Origin: Bacillota bacterium
GTDB lineage: Bacteria > Bacillota > Bacilli > Bacillales > Cytobacillaceae
DNA: 34,007 nucleotides
Direction: 5' to 3'
Assembly (NCBI GenBank): GCA_030705955.1
Contig: JAUZPL010000044.1
Coordinates: 1-34,007 of the forward strand
Under the pieces are notes generated by a model, which did no database searches, was not told the origin of the DNA, and saw only the letters and a list, made by a program, of their open reading frames with translations. The stretch's first letter is position 1; the number at the start of each line of letters is the position of its first letter. A program made the position numbers and the translations under genes. Below are positions 16,222-26,000 of this stretch, piece after piece.

Positions 16222-17190
16222 TTATGCTGACTTTTTAAAACTAGCAATCCGTACAAGAGACGATAGGGACTTCATATTACGATCCAACAATACCGCTAAG
16301 AGAATGATCACCCCTTTCGCTACTCCTTGGTAGAAGGCCGATACATTCAACAAATTCATACCATTATCTAATACACCTAAAATGATTGCCCCAATGACAG
16401 TACCTATTAATCCACCTTTTCCACCTGTCAAGCTTGTGCCTCCTAGGATAACAGCAGCAATGGCATCAAGCTCCAAACCGCTTCCTGTAGTTGGCTCAGC
16501 TGAGTTTAATCGGGATGTTATGATAAAACCAGCAATAGCCGATAAAACCCCTGCCATTACAAACGACCAAAGCTTTACTTGCTTCACATTAATACCAGAT
16601 AATCGGCTTGCCTCTTCATTTCCTCCTGTCGCAAATACATATCTTCCAAAATGGGATCTGTGTAAGATAATCCAAAAAATAACGTAAAGAATAACCATTA
16701 ACAGGACAGGAAATGGAATTCCAGCTACAAAACCTTGACCAATAAATTCAAAGGATGGAGAGGAAACTGAAATCGGATTTCCTTGTGTATAAACAAGAGT
16801 TAACCCTGAAAATGCTGTCATAGTTCCTAATGTTGCAATAAAGGAAGGGAGTTTCCCAATCGTAACTAAAAGACCGTTGACCAATCCAGCGCAAAGACCC
16901 ACAAATAATCCAATCAGTAACCCCTCTACAAAATTACCATGTGAGAGAAAACCAGCCGTAATTGTGCCAGAAAGCCCAAGAACCGCACCTACAGATAAAT
17001 CAATTTCTGCCAAAATAATAATATAGGTTTGACCAATCGCTAAAATTGCGGTTACCGCAACCTCCAACAAAATATTAAGGAGGTTCGTTACGGTAAAAAA
17101 TACTGGTGATAGAAATGCAGCAATGACAACAAGTATGATTAAAACGATCAGTGCCTGCATTTCCGAAAAAATGGAACGAAATGATTTCAC
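16222..17190 (-). CDS. rbsC: Ribose ABC transporter permease
   Basis: A 322-residue integral membrane subunit of the AraH/RbsC family, with about eight to ten helices and the conserved ILAEIDLSVGAVLGLSGTI, GLNAxxLIGTLGT-like (KLPSFIATLGTMTAFSG) and VILGGTSLTGGKGGLIGT segments. It forms the sugar channel with RbsA and RbsB. It starts at GTG within the rbsA stop region (4-bp overlap), with GGGGGAG upstream, so it is coupled to rbsA. Confidence 0.93.
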   Translation of the reverse strand: MKSFRSIFSEMQALIVLIILVVIAAFLSPVFFTVTNLLNILLEVAVTAILAIGQTYIIILAEIDLSVGAVLGLSGTITAGFLSHGNFVEGLLIGLFVGLCAGLVNGLLVTIGKLPSFIATLGTMTAFSGLTLVYTQGNPISVSSPSFEFIGQGFVAGIPFPVLLMVILYVIFWIILHRSHFGRYVFATGGNEEASRLSGINVKQVKLWSFVMAGVLSAIAGFIITSRLNSAEPTTGSGLELDAIAAVILGGTSLTGGKGGLIGTVIGAIILGVLDNGMNLLNVSAFYQGVAKGVIILLAVLLDRNMKSLSSLVRIASFKKSA

Positions 17191-18683
17191 TGAGCTCTCC
17201 CCCTAAGTGCATAATGTAAAATATTATGTTGGGTGATAGAATCCTCATTAAGCTCTTTAATGACATTACCTTCACGTAATACAATGACCCGATCGGACAT
17301 TGCAACCAATTCTGGGATATCAGAGCTTACAAGTAGTACTGAAATTCCTTGACTAGTCAATGTATTTATAACCTTGTAAATTTCAGATTTCGCCCCAACA
17401 TCCACTCCACGTGTTGGTTCCTCCATAATAAATACTATCGGTTGGGTCATCATCCATCTTCCAAACACAACTTTTTGTTGATTTCCACCGCTTAAACTGC
17501 TTACTGGTAAATGTGGTGAAGTTACCTTTACACTCACCTGTTCGATAAATTCATCCGCAATTCTTTGCTCTTTTTTACGATTCACTAATCCAATTCCACT
17601 CTTAAATTGCTTCAGGGATGAAAGAGAAAGATTATTATAGATTGATAGGTCCATGATTAATCCTTCCTGCTTACGATCTGCCGTTAAATAGGCAATTCCT
17701 TGCTTAATCGCATTAACCGGAGTGTTTAGATTTACCTTCACTCCATCAACCGTGATCGTGCCCGAGTCTACCTTTAAATCCCCAAACAACGCTTTCAGTA
17801 ATTCTGTTTTACCCGACCCTAGTAATCCGCCAATTCCAAGTACCTCACCATTTAAAATATCGAATGAAATATCCCTAAAATAGGGTTCTTTCGTTAACCC
17901 ATCAACAACAAAACGAGTTTCATTTTGATTTACGTTGTGCTCTTTCGGATAAAAATTATCAACTTGTTTTCCAACCATAGAGGTTACGACCTGTGTTTGA
18001 TTAACCTGATCAATGGGTTCTTCTAAGACAAGCTGTCCATCACGCATGACTATAATTCGATCTGCAAGTTGAAAAATTTCATCTATCCGGTGTGTTATAT
18101 AAATGATGGATATTCCTTTATCCCTAAGACGATGAATTTGATTAAATAACCGATCTGTTTCTTCCTTATTTAAAGCAGCTGTTGGCTCATCCATGATTAG
18201 AAGCTTTACTTCCTTCACCAAAGATTTCGAAATCTCAACCATCTGCTGTTCTGCCACTGAAAGCTGTGATACAGGAACTCTTGGGTCAATATTCAGACCC
18301 ATGTCTGCCAAAAATTCTTTTGCCTCTTTAAACATTTTCTTCTTATTTACAAAGAATTTTCCGTACCTCTTTTTTTCATCTACAAGAAACAAATTTTCTG
18401 CAACCGTAAGATCTCTCATAAGATTCATTTCTTGATAGATCATGCGGATATTATAGGCCATTGCATCCTGTGGGGTTTGGAAGGTTACAGACTTTTCATC
18501 CACATAAATTTGACCTGAATCAAGGTGAAGGGCCCCTGATAGTATTTTCATCAAGGTAGACTTCCCTGCCCCATTTTCACCTGCCAGTGCTACAACAGTA
18601 CCTGGTTCAATTGTTAAGCTAATTCCACGTAACACATCATTATCACCAAAGCTTTTTCGAATATTGCTAAGTTGGATACCCAC
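17187..18683 (-). CDS. rbsA: Ribose import ATP-binding protein (double ABC domain)
   Basis: A 498-residue protein with two fused ATPase domains. Domain 1: Walker A AGENGAGKSTLM (about 35-46), signature QLSVAEQQMVEIS, Walker B LLIMDEPTAAL. Domain 2 (from about 250): a variant P-loop GLLGSGKTELL, signature SLSGGNQQKVVFGRW, Walker B VFIMEEPTRGVDVG. The altered second P-loop is normal for this carbohydrate uptake family. It starts at GTG after AGGAGG, 12 nt past rbsD. It drives ribose import with RbsC and RbsB. Confidence 0.94.
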   Translation of the reverse strand: MGIQLSNIRKSFGDNDVLRGISLTIEPGTVVALAGENGAGKSTLMKILSGALHLDSGQIYVDEKSVTFQTPQDAMAYNIRMIYQEMNLMRDLTVAENLFLVDEKKRYGKFFVNKKKMFKEAKEFLADMGLNIDPRVPVSQLSVAEQQMVEISKSLVKEVKLLIMDEPTAALNKEETDRLFNQIHRLRDKGISIIYITHRIDEIFQLADRIIVMRDGQLVLEEPIDQVNQTQVVTSMVGKQVDNFYPKEHNVNQNETRFVVDGLTKEPYFRDISFDILNGEVLGIGGLLGSGKTELLKALFGDLKVDSGTITVDGVKVNLNTPVNAIKQGIAYLTADRKQEGLIMDLSIYNNLSLSSLKQFKSGIGLVNRKKEQRIADEFIEQVSVKVTSPHLPVSSLSGGNQQKVVFGRWMMTQPIVFIMEEPTRGVDVGAKSEIYKVINTLTSQGISVLLVSSDIPELVAMSDRVIVLREGNVIKELNEDSITQHNILHYALRGRAQ

Positions 18684-18695
18684 TAAGACCCCCTC

Positions 18696-19097
18696 CTAAT
18701 AGGCGCATCCCGCTTGTAAAATGATGTTAGCATACGGGGTAAATTCACCAGAACGAATTGCAGCCCTTGCACTTTTCGTTGTTTTCTTAAATTCAACATG
18801 TGGCATATAGACTACTTCTATATCATTTGGAAATAAAGATAGTATTTCTCGATTCATCTCGGGACTAACTGTTTTAACCTCTTCGGCTAGTATAATTTTT
18901 TCAACCACTACCTCACTTAATACCGCCTTTAAAACATCTAAAAATCTTGGTAAATAAGGTAAGATGGAAAGATCCACTCTTTCGACATTTTGGGGAATGG
19001 GAAGACCTGCGTCTGTTACGACCAAGTAATCGGTATGCCCCGTTTCAGCAATTACTTTAGAAAGCTGTGAATTCAAAATACCGTTAGTACTCTTCAT
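18696..19097 (-). CDS. rbsD: D-ribose pyranase
   Basis: Interconverts the beta-pyranose and furanose forms of ribose, supplying RbsK with its substrate form. The N-terminal NGILNSQLSKVIAETGHTDY holds the catalytic His region, followed by LVVTDAGLPIP, both hallmarks of RbsD. The frame opens at ATG 19112, but GGGGGAA sits 6-7 nt before the ATG at 19097, giving a 133-residue protein of usual length. The start is 1 nt from the rbsK stop, so the two are coupled. Confidence 0.92.
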   Translation of the reverse strand: MKSTNGILNSQLSKVIAETGHTDYLVVTDAGLPIPQNVERVDLSILPYLPRFLDVLKAVLSEVVVEKIILAEEVKTVSPEMNREILSLFPNDIEVVYMPHVEFKKTTKSARAAIRSGEFTPYANIILQAGCAY

Positions 19098-19098
19098 A

Positions 19099-20028
19099 TC
19101 AAATTCCCCCATTCATTAGAGATATGACTTCTTCTTTAGTAGGAAGAGATGTTTGAGCACCAATTTTTGTAACTGCTAGTGCTCCAGCTGCCATCGCAAA
19201 CTGTACAGATTCTTCAATAGATTTCCCTTCTGAGATACACGCACCAAGTGTACCTGTAAAAGCATCTCCAGCCGCTGTAGTGTCCACAACATTTACCTTG
19301 AATGCAGATAGATGAGTAACGGAATCATTATCAGCAATTAAGACACCATTTTCTGCTAGGGTAATAATGACGAGGTTAACCCCTTTTTCCAGTAGAACAC
19401 TTGCTGCTTGTTCAGCCGTTTTAATATCAATGACCTCTACACCAGTTAATGCTGAGGCTTCCGTTTCATTTGGAGTTACAATATCTACCCATTGATAAAG
19501 TTCATCTGGAAATGGTGCTGCCGGTGCTGGGTCAAAAATTACGGTAAGACCTTTTTCTTTTGCCACTTTTGCGGCATAGAGTACAGTAGGGACTGGAATT
19601 TCAAGTTGTAGTAAAAGAGTATTTACGGAAGGATTGGTAGAGAAAAATCGATCCACTCTATCTGGATTGGTTTGGGTATTTGCCATTGGAACAATCACAA
19701 TATCATTGTTACCGCTGCTATCAACCCTAATATGCGCAACACCTGTTTTTTGGTCTTCTAATTGTTCTACAAACTCTGTCATCACACCATGGCTATGTAG
19801 ACTATTTAGAACCACACTTTTGAACGCATCTGCCCCGACACATCCTACCATCCAGGTTTTAACACCCATTCGAGATGACATTGCTGCTTGATTTGAGCCT
19901 TTCCCACCAGAAACAAGCGTGAATTCTTCCCCTAAAACTGTTTCGCCACGGCGGGGTAAAAGATTGGCTTTTGCTGTCACATCAGCAGTCATACTTCCAA
20001 TTACCACTACTCCCGATTCATTCATCAT
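19099..20028 (-). CDS. rbsK: Ribokinase
   Basis: Phosphorylates ribose to ribose 5-phosphate, the entry to the pentose phosphate pathway. A PfkB-family kinase with the N-terminal VVVIGSMTADV, the substrate motif VSGGKGSNQAAMSSRMG (about 40-56), and the C-terminal catalytic signature DTTAAGDAFTGTL with its Asp base. At 309 residues it is of normal length. An AAAGGGAG site precedes the ATG pair. It lies 16 nt after rbsR, within the operon. Confidence 0.94.
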   Translation of the reverse strand: MMNESGVVVIGSMTADVTAKANLLPRRGETVLGEEFTLVSGGKGSNQAAMSSRMGVKTWMVGCVGADAFKSVVLNSLHSHGVMTEFVEQLEDQKTGVAHIRVDSSGNNDIVIVPMANTQTNPDRVDRFFSTNPSVNTLLLQLEIPVPTVLYAAKVAKEKGLTVIFDPAPAAPFPDELYQWVDIVTPNETEASALTGVEVIDIKTAEQAASVLLEKGVNLVIITLAENGVLIADNDSVTHLSAFKVNVVDTTAAGDAFTGTLGACISEGKSIEESVQFAMAAGALAVTKIGAQTSLPTKEEVISLMNGGI

Positions 20029-20044
20029 TAAAATCTGCTCCCTT

Positions 20045-21046
20045 TCACGAAAATATCGATTCAGATCCTCTTACAATTAAATGCGGTGACATAATAACAG
20101 TCCGATTAGGCTGGTTAGGGTTTTGAATACGTTGCAAAAGCATCTCTGCAGCGCATTCTCCCATTTCTCTCATTGGCCTTGACACCACAGTTAGGTTTGG
20201 GTGCATTAATGTTGCAATCGGAATATCGTCAAACCCTATTACACCCAAATCCTCCCCTAACCTAATTGAACTCGTATGAATCATTTCCAATAATCCAATA
20301 GTCATTAAATTATTACAGCTCAAAATCGCTGTTGGTGGATGATTCAATTTCAGCAAGCGTTTTCCTAATTGGTACCCAGAGCCACTATGAAAGTCACCAA
20401 TCTGAATATAGTCTTGGTTTAATTCAATAGAAAAATCATGAAGACATTGTTTAAATCCCTCAAATCTCTCTCTTCCAGGAGTGCTTTCCAAAGGACCCGT
20501 TATAATCGCTAACTGGGTATGCCCCTTTTGTATAAATAATTTTGTCGCTTCATAGGTTCCTCGACGATTATCAATCAAAACCCGATCACAATTCATTCCT
20601 TCCATATCACGATCAATTAAACAAGTAGGCACTCGATTCCCCATACGTTCTACCCATTTAGCTTTAGGAAATGTGGGGGTTAATAAAATGCCTGATGCCT
20701 GATGCTCCAGCATGGTCTGCAATAAGTTTTCTTCCCTTTCATATGTATCATTCGAACCACCAAGGAGTGTTGTATAGGCGTATTCTCGAACCACCTTATC
20801 CGCTCCGCTAAATACTGCTGCAAAGAAGGGATTTTCTACATCAGGTACAATCATTCCAATCAGTTTTGTTTTTTTTGAAGCTACACTTCTTGCCAGGACA
20901 TTAGGGATGTACTGCAGCTCCTCCATCGCTTTTTCAATTCGTTGTTCCGTTTCCGGCCTGACACCACCCAATTTATTAATAACGCGGGAAACGGTAGCTA
21001 CTGAAACTCCCGCTAATTTTGCAACATCCCGTATGGTTGCTTTCAA
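20045..21046 (-). CDS. rbsR: LacI-family ribose operon repressor
   Basis: The N-terminal helix-turn-helix ATIRDVAKLAGVSVATVSRV and hinge (VLARSVASKKTKLIGMIVPD) are followed by a periplasmic-binding-like effector domain. First gene of the ribose operon, so it probably represses its own operon until ribose or a derivative binds. Palindromic operator-like sites lie just upstream and at 21202-21215. The frame also has an ATG at 21061 (MGGGG...), but it has no ribosome binding site. The TTG at 21046 gives the family-typical start MKATIRDVAK and lies after GGTGGTGGTGGG. Neither start is fully convincing. Confidence 0.88.
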   Translation of the reverse strand: MKATIRDVAKLAGVSVATVSRVINKLGGVRPETEQRIEKAMEELQYIPNVLARSVASKKTKLIGMIVPDVENPFFAAVFSGADKVVREYAYTTLLGGSNDTYEREENLLQTMLEHQASGILLTPTFPKAKWVERMGNRVPTCLIDRDMEGMNCDRVLIDNRRGTYEATKLFIQKGHTQLAIITGPLESTPGRERFEGFKQCLHDFSIELNQDYIQIGDFHSGSGYQLGKRLLKLNHPPTAILSCNNLMTIGLLEMIHTSSIRLGEDLGVIGFDDIPIATLMHPNLTVVSRPMREMGECAAEMLLQRIQNPNQPNRTVIMSPHLIVRGSESIFS

Positions 21047-21064
21047 CCCACCACCACCCATAAA

Positions 21065-21078
21065 TGTAAACGTTTAGA
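21065..21078. promoter_or_regulatory. Operator-like palindrome near the rbsR start
   Basis: TGTAAACGTTTAGA centres on the palindrome AAACGTTT, typical of LacI-family operators and close to the cre consensus. It is 4 bp upstream of the ATG at 21061. RbsR or CcpA could bind; the sequence cannot tell which. Confidence 0.6.
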
Positions 21079-21153
21079 TTTTTTCTACTAAAAACCTTAA
21101 AACGTCTACATGTTAAAACTATATTTCTGTGAAACTAAGAATATAACCACAAT

Positions 21154-21167
21154 AGAAAGCGTTATCA
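21154..21167 (+). promoter_or_regulatory. cre (CcpA) site of the ribose operon
   Basis: AGAAAGCGTTATCA matches the cre consensus TGWAANCGNTNWCA at all but the first base. It lies ~100 bp upstream of rbsR in the likely promoter region, so glucose repression of ribose use is expected. Confidence 0.65.
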
Positions 21168-21201
21168 TTTTTTTATTCAAAAATTAATCTAATATTCCAA
21201 A

Positions 21202-21215
21202 TATAAACGTTTACA
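21202..21215. promoter_or_regulatory. Second operator-like palindrome upstream of rbsR
   Basis: The minus strand reads TGTAAACGTTTATA, sharing the TGTAAACGTTTA core with the site at 21065-21078. The two identical cores, 137 bp apart, flank the cre site and could allow repressor looping. Confidence 0.6.
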
Positions 21216-21311
21216 TTTTTTTGATAAAATTTTTTCCCTATTTCATTTAATCAGCCTTAAGTCTGATAAAACCTTCCACCAATTCAAGTAAAAAATTTTA
21301 AATTGATTTTC

Positions 21312-21340
21312 TAAGGGGTCTGCCGATGCAGCCCTTTTTT
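21312..21340 (+). terminator. Terminator-like hairpin upstream of the lysP-like gene
   Basis: AAGGGGTCTGC, loop CGAT, GCAGCCCTT and a run of six T form an intrinsic-terminator shape on the + strand. No + strand gene lies upstream; the rbs operon runs the other way. It could be an attenuator in a longer leader, end a small RNA, or insulate the divergent genes. Confidence 0.55.
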
Positions 21341-21385
21341 CCCTTGTCATTTTATTAAAGGTTAGGCGATGTTGAAATTAACCAT

Positions 21386-21413
21386 TTGACTCTCATATAA
21401 ATTATGATATTGT
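21386..21413 (+). promoter_or_regulatory. Putative promoter of the lysP-like gene
   Basis: TTGACT (21386-21391) and TATTGT (21408-21413) are separated by 16 nt, ~90 nt before the start codon. It lies downstream of the hairpin at 21312-21340, which would then not be in this transcript. Moderate match only. Confidence 0.45.
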
Positions 21414-21505
21414 AATAGAGTTGCTTATTTATAAAAATTCATCACGAAGTATCATTTATTCACTAACCCTTGTTTTTATATAATTTTTATTCGGAGGAGT
21501 CAAAC

Positions 21506-22975
21506 ATGTACGAACAACCTGCTGACAAAAATGAATTAAAAAGGGGACTCCAAGCAAGGCATTTAACGATGATTTCATTAGGAGGCTCAATTGGTACAGG
21601 GCTTTTCCTTGGAAGCGGATTTGCCATTTATTCAGCTGGACCTGGTGGTTCTTTACTTGCCTATCTTATTATTGGGATCATGGTCTATTTTATCATGACA
21701 AGCCTGGCTGAATTGGCCTCATTTATGCCTACAAGTGGTGCATTTAGCACGTATGCTACGCGGTTTATTGATCCTTCCCTTGGCTTTGCATTAGGATGGA
21801 ATTATTGGTACAGCTGGGCCATTACACTTGCGGCTGAGCTTTCAGCTTCTACCCTTGTTATGAAATTTTGGTTTCCACATAGCCCATCATGGTTATGGAG
21901 CGGAATTTTCCTTCTTTTAATTTTTGGACTAAATGTCATGTCTGTAAAAGGTTACGGTGAAGGCGAGTATTGGTTTTCCTTCATTAAAGTCGCAACCATT
22001 ATTATTTTTATCATTGTTGGTTTCTTGATGATTTTTGGCATCATGAGAGGAAATGCTGTTGGTTTTCAAAACCTCACGATTGGAGATGCGCCATTCCACG
22101 GAGGATTTTTAGCTATATTGGGTATTTTCCTAACAGCTGGGTTCTCTTTTCAAGGAACAGAGATTGTTGGTGTTGCTGCTGGTGAAAGTGAGAATCCACG
22201 AGAAAATATCCCAAAAGCAACAAGAAGCATCTTTTGGAGAATCTTGCTTTTTTATGTGCTTGCCATTTTGGTGATTGGCCTTATTATTCCATACACAACA
22301 AAAAGTCTTACAAGTAGCGATATTATGGTGAGTCCATTTACTCTAGTTTTTAAAAAGGCTGGTCTTGCCTTTGCAGCATCCGTTATGAATGCCGTTATTT
22401 TAACCTCGGTACTGTCGGCAGGAAATTCAAGCTTGTATGCATCAACTCGAATTTTATATGCAATGGCAAAAGTAGGACAAGCACCACGTTTTCTTGGTAA
22501 ATTAAATTCCCGCGGCATTCCAGTCGCTGCCTTGATTGCAACCACTTTAGTCGGTTTGTTGGCTTTTCTTGCTTCCATATACGGAGATGGTGCCATTTAT
22601 ATTTGGCTATTAAATTCAGCTGGTGTAACTGGATTCATTTTCTGGCTAGGAATTGCAGCCAGTCATTATCGTTTCCGAAAAGCCTATTTAGCACAAGGAT
22701 ACTCACTTAATCAACTTCCATACCGAGCTAAATGGTATCCATTTGGACCGATATTTGCCTTTATTGTTTGCCTAATTGTCTTACTAGCGCAAAACTATCA
22801 AGCTTTTCTTGGCAGCCACATTAACTGGATGAATGTTATTGCATCCTATCTTGGAATTCCTTTGTTTGTGGTCATATGGTTTGGTTATAAATTCATTAAG
22901 AAAACAAAGGTTGTTCCGTTGAAGGAATGCATGATCGAAATGGATGAGCAAGACACGAAATATAATGCTTCATAA
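21506..22975 (+). CDS. lysP: Amino acid permease, lysine-specific permease-like
   Basis: A 489-residue APC-superfamily transporter with about 12 helices. Conserved segments RHLTMISLGGSIGTGLFLGSG (helix 1), GFSFQGTEIVGVAAGESENP (helix 6 region), ILTSVLSAGNSSLYASTR and WLGIAASHYRFRKAY follow LysP of Escherichia coli closely by recall, which favours lysine import, though arginine or another cationic amino acid is possible. The frame opens at 21470, but GGAGGA precedes the ATG at 21506, giving MYEQPADKNELKRGLQARHL; this start is chosen. No lysine riboswitch is evident in the 290-bp leader region. It ends at a bidirectional terminator shared with the RND gene. Confidence 0.85.
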   Translation: MYEQPADKNELKRGLQARHLTMISLGGSIGTGLFLGSGFAIYSAGPGGSLLAYLIIGIMVYFIMTSLAELASFMPTSGAFSTYATRFIDPSLGFALGWNYWYSWAITLAAELSASTLVMKFWFPHSPSWLWSGIFLLLIFGLNVMSVKGYGEGEYWFSFIKVATIIIFIIVGFLMIFGIMRGNAVGFQNLTIGDAPFHGGFLAILGIFLTAGFSFQGTEIVGVAAGESENPRENIPKATRSIFWRILLFYVLAILVIGLIIPYTTKSLTSSDIMVSPFTLVFKKAGLAFAASVMNAVILTSVLSAGNSSLYASTRILYAMAKVGQAPRFLGKLNSRGIPVAALIATTLVGLLAFLASIYGDGAIYIWLLNSAGVTGFIFWLGIAASHYRFRKAYLAQGYSLNQLPYRAKWYPFGPIFAFIVCLIVLLAQNYQAFLGSHINWMNVIASYLGIPLFVVIWFGYKFIKKTKVVPLKECMIEMDEQDTKYNAS

Positions 22976-22981
22976 ACATTA

Positions 22982-23017
22982 AAAGGGGACTATTGGAAAA
23001 ATCCAATAGTCCCCTTT
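22982..23017. terminator. Bidirectional terminator between convergent genes
   Basis: A perfect 15-bp stem, AAAGGGGACTATTGG with CCAATAGTCCCCTTT, is flanked by A and T runs on both sides. It serves the lysP-like gene (+) and the RND gene (-), whose stop codons lie within about 15 bp on either side. Confidence 0.9.
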
Positions 23018-23029
23018 GTTTTATTCGTA

Positions 23030-26000
23030 TCAGCCACCAAATGATTCTGGTGCTTCATTAGAAGATATTTTTTTCCCACTTAGTCTCTGCTTTTTTGACT
23101 TTTTAAAATAGAGTAACTCATAGAAAACAGGTACAATCACTAATGTCAGAACGGTTGCCACCGTCAGGCCTCCGATAACCACGACCGCAAGGCCCTTTGA
23201 TACAAGGGATCCTGTTTCTGGATCTCCAAATAAAATCGGAATCATGGCACAGATTGTAGCAACGGCTGTCATTAAAATAGGCCTAATCCTTGTTGCTGCA
23301 CCCTCAATGATTGCTTCTCTGATAATCATATGTTCTTCATTTTGCTTTACCCGGTCAATCAAGACGATTGCATTCGTGACGACAATTCCGATAAGCATCA
23401 AGGCCCCAAATAATGAGGTAGGATCAATCGGTACACGTGTTAGTAACAATCCTAAAATGGCTCCAATTGAAGCAAGTGGTAATGTCATTAAGATGGCTAT
23501 GGGTGTCCGTAAGTTTTTGAAGGTAATAACCATAATCAAATAGACTAGACCAATGGATGCCAGCATAGTTAACCCTAAGTCTGCAAAATCACTGGATTGT
23601 TGAGTCGTAGCTCCACCTGTAACAAGCTTAACCCCTTTAGGCAGATGAAGGTCTTTCGTATTCTTCGTAATTTTGTTTGATATGACTGATAGTTTATCAG
23701 AATCAACACGTGCGCTAACCCTCAAGTATTGATCGCCATCTTTATGAAGAATGGTACTTGATTGCTCACCTTTATCGATTGATGCAATATCGCTAAGGGA
23801 AACAATACCTGTTTCTGTCATGATTTTGCTGTTTTGTACATCTGCTTGTGATGTTGGATTAAATCCTGCATCCAGATATACCATTGTGTCTTTATCGTTT
23901 AAATTCACTGTTCCAATTGGGGTTGGATTCATTAACACATGTAGTTGTGTGGCTATTTGCTGTGTATTGGCTACATTTGAATTCACTTTGATCGTATAGA
24001 CAGGTTTGGTTTCCTCTTGATTGCTTGTAACCTTGTTTACTCCTTTAATCCCCTTAATACTGTCCATCACTTTATTTGATGCAGGCATGAGATCCTGAGG
24101 ATTTTTACCAACAAGGTCTAAGGTGATTTCAGAGCCTGAAGAAGATCCCATCATCGAGCCTGCTGAAACAGAAAGATCCGCTTCAGAAAAATCATGTTTT
24201 AGTTTTTTAACATCTTTAATAAATTTGTCCGCATCAGCGCCATCTTTCATAATCACCGTATAGGTTGCTTCGGTTGGATTGCTGACCTGCCCCCATGCTG
24301 CTTCATCTGCATTCGTTCCAGCTTGAGTAATGATATATTTATATCCCTCTATATTTTGAAGTTTATTTTCAAAATCAATGGCTCTCTTACTTACAGTATC
24401 AATTGGGGTTTTGCTTGGGAAGGTTAAATTAATATCGAGATTTTGTGCATTTTTAGCATCAATAGCTCCCTTTGGCATTGCAAAATAAAGACCAATTGAC
24501 CCAGCGAAAAAGAAAATAGCAAGTAAGATTGGAACAAATTTATGATTAAGCGACCATCTTAATACCTTCATATAACGCGCTGGCTCTTTATGTGCAGGCA
24601 GCTTCGCCTTTTTCAGCATTCCATAGCTCATCAATGGGACAACGGTAAGTGCCACAATGAGTGAAGCTAGCAATGAATAGGAGATGGTTAATGCAAATGG
24701 ATAAATAAAGCTTCTAAGCGATCCTTGAATTAAACCCATTGGCAAGAAAACCGCAACCGTTGTAAGCGTTGAAGAGGTAATGGCTGTTGCCACTTCCTTT
24801 ACCGCCTCTAAAACAGTCGCTTTATTAAACTCTTTTTCTTGTGTTTTTCTAAAAATGTTCTCAATGACAACGATACTATCATCCACCAAACGCCCAACTG
24901 CTACAGCAACCCCGCCTAAAGTCAAAATGTTAAGGGTAATTCCAGACTTCCATAATAAAAATAGAGTAATTCCTAATGAAAGCGGAATGGAGATAATCGT
25001 AATAACCGTTGACCTAACGTTTCGCAGGAATAACACAATGACAATGGTTGCGAAAAGGGCTCCCATTAATACTTCTCTCATCATGCTATTAACCGAATGC
25101 TGAACCATATCTGATGTAGCAAAAACAACTTCTGCTTTTGCACCGGAAACCTCTTTAGATATTTTTTCCGCCTCTTTCTGAACCTCTTTCCCGACGGTTA
25201 CAGCACTTGCGTTATCTGCTTTTGTTATCGCAATAATGAGAGCTTCCTTCCCATTAATACGCGTGATACTTTCCTGATTCGATTCTTGTTTAACTGTTGC
25301 AATGTCCCCTAGTTTGATTTTTGGTGCATTTGGTACAGGTAAAGAAATCGTTAGGTTCTTTAAAGCATCTAAACTATTAATATTTCCAATAACCTTCAAG
25401 TTGGCCATTTTTCCATCAATCGGTTTCTCTCCTACCGAAACAGCCAAATTTTGTCCTTGAAGAATACCCATCACGGATTGAAGAGGGATATGGGCAGCCG
25501 CCATTTTCACATTATCCAATTGGACCACGATTCTTGGATCTGTTTTTCCATACAATGTAGCAGTGCCAATCCCATCTAAGGCTTTAAATTTAGGGACAAT
25601 TACCTTCTCCGCTTTTTCCATATTGGCCCTTGTTAAACCTTGGCTAAATGTTAATGAAACTTCAGAAATAGGGATTTGATTTGTGTTCAACTGGACCACA
25701 TTAGGCTTTTGTACACCATCAGGAAAAGGAATTTTACTTAAATCATCTTCAACTTCATTCTTTGCTTCCTTCATATCTGTCTTTGAATCAAAGGAAATGT
25801 TAATTTGCGAGTATCCATCACCCGTTGTTGAGTACACATTGGTTTTTCCTTTAACAGATGCTACTGCATTTTCAATTGGGGTTGTAACTTCATCCACCAT
25901 TGTCTTGGAATCATATCCTTGCCCAAGGGTTACTACTGTAACCTGTGGATTATCCGCTTCCGGCAAAAACTCCATTGGAAGGGTAAAGTAGCTCACAATT

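Noticed and set aside
21216-21505. Lysine riboswitch before the lysP-like gene
   Set aside because: The conserved L-box core elements could not be found, and the space between the promoter and the start codon is only about 90 nt.
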